DNA of 14,630 nt from Dehalococcoidia bacterium UBA2777 (GTDB taxonomy: Bacteria; Chloroflexota; Dehalococcoidia; UBA2247; UBA2777): NCBI GenBank assembly GCA_002352365.1, contig DEIJ01000040.1, positions 1 to 14,630 of the forward strand. Direction: 5' to 3'. Below are positions 14,007 to 14,630 of the stretch, piece after piece. Below the pieces are notes generated by a model that saw nothing but the letters and a program-made list of their open reading frames with translations, was not told where the DNA came from and searched no databases. Position 1 is the first letter of the stretch, and each line of letters opens with the position of its first letter. The translations under genes were made by a program, and so were the position numbers.

Positions 14007-14513
14007 ATGATTGAAGCTCTGAGGACACTGAATCAACTCAAGAGAGAAGGTGTGATAAAAGATTACGCCATAGGTGGAGGATATGCGGTAAACTACTACT
14101 TGGAACCGATACTCACTTACGGCCTGGACATTTTTGTCTTAATGACTACAGATAAGGAATATTCAGCGCTATACCAGTATTTCAGAAGTCGCAAATATCA
14201 GATAGAAAATGTCTATATCATCATAGAGGGGATGCCCGTCCAGTTCTTGCCGAGCTTTATCAGCCCCCTCATTGATGGGGCTGTCAGACGAGCCAAAAGG
14301 ATTAGGGTGAAGGGCATCCCGAGCAAGGTTCTCACCGTGGAATACCTGATAGCAACCTTGCTCACGGCTTTTAGACCAAAGGATAAGATGGTTATTCCTC
14401 ACCTCTTAGAGCAAGCAGACATGCGACTGTTAAATGAAATTTTGGGGAGGTTTGGCGATGAGAAAGCTCCTCTCGATAACAGACTCGGAAGAATTTTGGA
14501 AAGTCTTCAGTGA
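14007..14513 (+). CDS. Nucleotidyltransferase-fold protein of a two-gene module
   Basis: A 168-residue protein resembling the small nucleotidyltransferase-fold family related to AbiEii toxins. YAIGGGYAVNYYLEP (20-34) is the G-G motif of the fold, and LTYGLDIFVLM (36-46) occupies the place of the usual [TS]-x-D-[IL]-D motif. Only one Asp (D41) remains and the second is Phe, which I recall as common in this family; activity is therefore uncertain. IIIEGMPVQFLPSF follows as the third strand, then RVKGIPSKVLTVEYLIA and a helical C-terminal part. The start is 8 bp after purB. Its last 56 bp overlap the next gene in another frame, which implies that the two are expressed together. The pairing suggests a toxin-antitoxin-like unit, by inference only. 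Confidence 0.78.
   Translation: MIEALRTLNQLKREGVIKDYAIGGGYAVNYYLEPILTYGLDIFVLMTTDKEYSALYQYFRSRKYQIENVYIIIEGMPVQFLPSFISPLIDGAVRRAKRIRVKGIPSKVLTVEYLIATLLTAFRPKDKMVIPHLLEQADMRLLNEILGRFGDEKAPLDNRLGRILESLQ
14444..14450 (+). promoter_or_regulatory. Ribosome binding site inside the NTase gene for the overlapping downstream gene
   Basis: GGGGAGG lies 7 nt before ATG 14458. Its strength and spacing make the overlapping gene credible although the window cuts it off. Confidence 0.55.
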
Positions 14514-14630
14514 AGAGCGTGAGGCGAGGAGGAAGCAGTTGCGGAACCTACCCCTTGCCAAGAAGATTGAAATCGTGGAGAAAATGCGAGCGGCACAACT
14601 GAACCCTCATGGGCGGTTGCCCACCAGCGA
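14458..14630 (+). CDS. Small charged partner protein of the NTase (3' truncated by window)
   Basis: The frame is open from ATG 14458 to the window end, 57 codons plus two bases. It begins MRKLLSITDSEEFWKVFSEE and continues with Arg-rich and Lys-rich helix text (EARRKQLRNLPLAKKIEIVE, then KMRAAQ). The LPLAKKIEIVEKMR stretch resembles small helical proteins that I recall beside NTase genes of this family. It is predicted to be helical and soluble, with no Cys or membrane segment in the visible part. The start is backed by GGGGAGG, and it overlaps the NTase gene by 56 bp in the +1 frame relative to it. The visible part is long enough to judge as coding, but the stop and full size are unknown. 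An antitoxin-like role is inference from pairing. Confidence 0.65.
   Translation, partial: MRKLLSITDSEEFWKVFSEEREARRKQLRNLPLAKKIEIVEKMRAAQLNPHGRLPTS

Noticed and set aside
1240..14402. Numerous antisense and alternate-frame open frames overlapping the annotated genes
   Set aside because: They lie within genes with strong family matches, lack credible ribosome sites and recognisable domains, and are expected shadows of coding sequence.

Overview
The window looks like part of a genome from an anaerobic, uncultured bacterium. It most resembles the Dehalococcoidia branch of Chloroflexota. This assignment is inferred from gene content alone: archaeal-type CO dehydrogenase subunits (cdhA/cdhB), a GreA with an extra N-terminal recombinase-like domain, a DUF6125-like protein, and moderate GC with occasional TTG and GTG starts. 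No rRNA, tRNA, CRISPR array, insertion sequence or complete mobile element is visible.

Positions 2-6072 (+ strand) form a C1/CO2-reduction gene cluster. It opens with the 3' part of cdhA (its 5' end lies outside the window), followed by cdhB, an unrecognised 185-residue protein, a formylmethanofuran-dehydrogenase-like catalytic pair (fwdB-fwdD), a soluble AcsC/RnfB-like multi-cluster ferredoxin, an unrecognised 260-residue protein and a small four-helix membrane protein. The first five genes are separated by at most 27 bp or overlap, so they are probably co-transcribed. CdhAB would interconvert CO and CO2. The FwdBD pair keeps the visible residues for CO2/formate chemistry, but FwdA and FwdC, which handle methanofuran, are not beside it. 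The two unknown proteins share a pattern that looks like a catalytically dead restriction-endonuclease fold.

Positions 6073-6386 are a gene-free convergent spacer with two inverted repeats. The - strand block 6387-8817 reads DUF89 phosphatase-like, then the AmmeMemoRadiSam radical-SAM enzyme AmrS, then a Cys-rich DUF6125-like protein. These are tightly spaced or overlapping and look like one operon.

A divergent promoter region (8818-8973) precedes a + strand block running to the window end: the greA fusion gene, a 22-residue very basic micro-ORF, purD, a Sua5-type t6A synthase gene, purE and purB. The block ends with a two-gene module, a nucleotidyltransferase-like protein overlapping a small charged protein that runs off the window. 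The pur genes cover steps 2, 6 and 8 of de novo purine synthesis (purB also acts in AMP synthesis). greA and tsaC link the block to transcription and tRNA modification.

The strongest candidates for something undescribed are the cdhAB-fwdBD-ferredoxin cluster with its paired pseudo-nuclease-like proteins, the recombinase-domain GreA fusion, and the basic micro-ORF between greA and purD.
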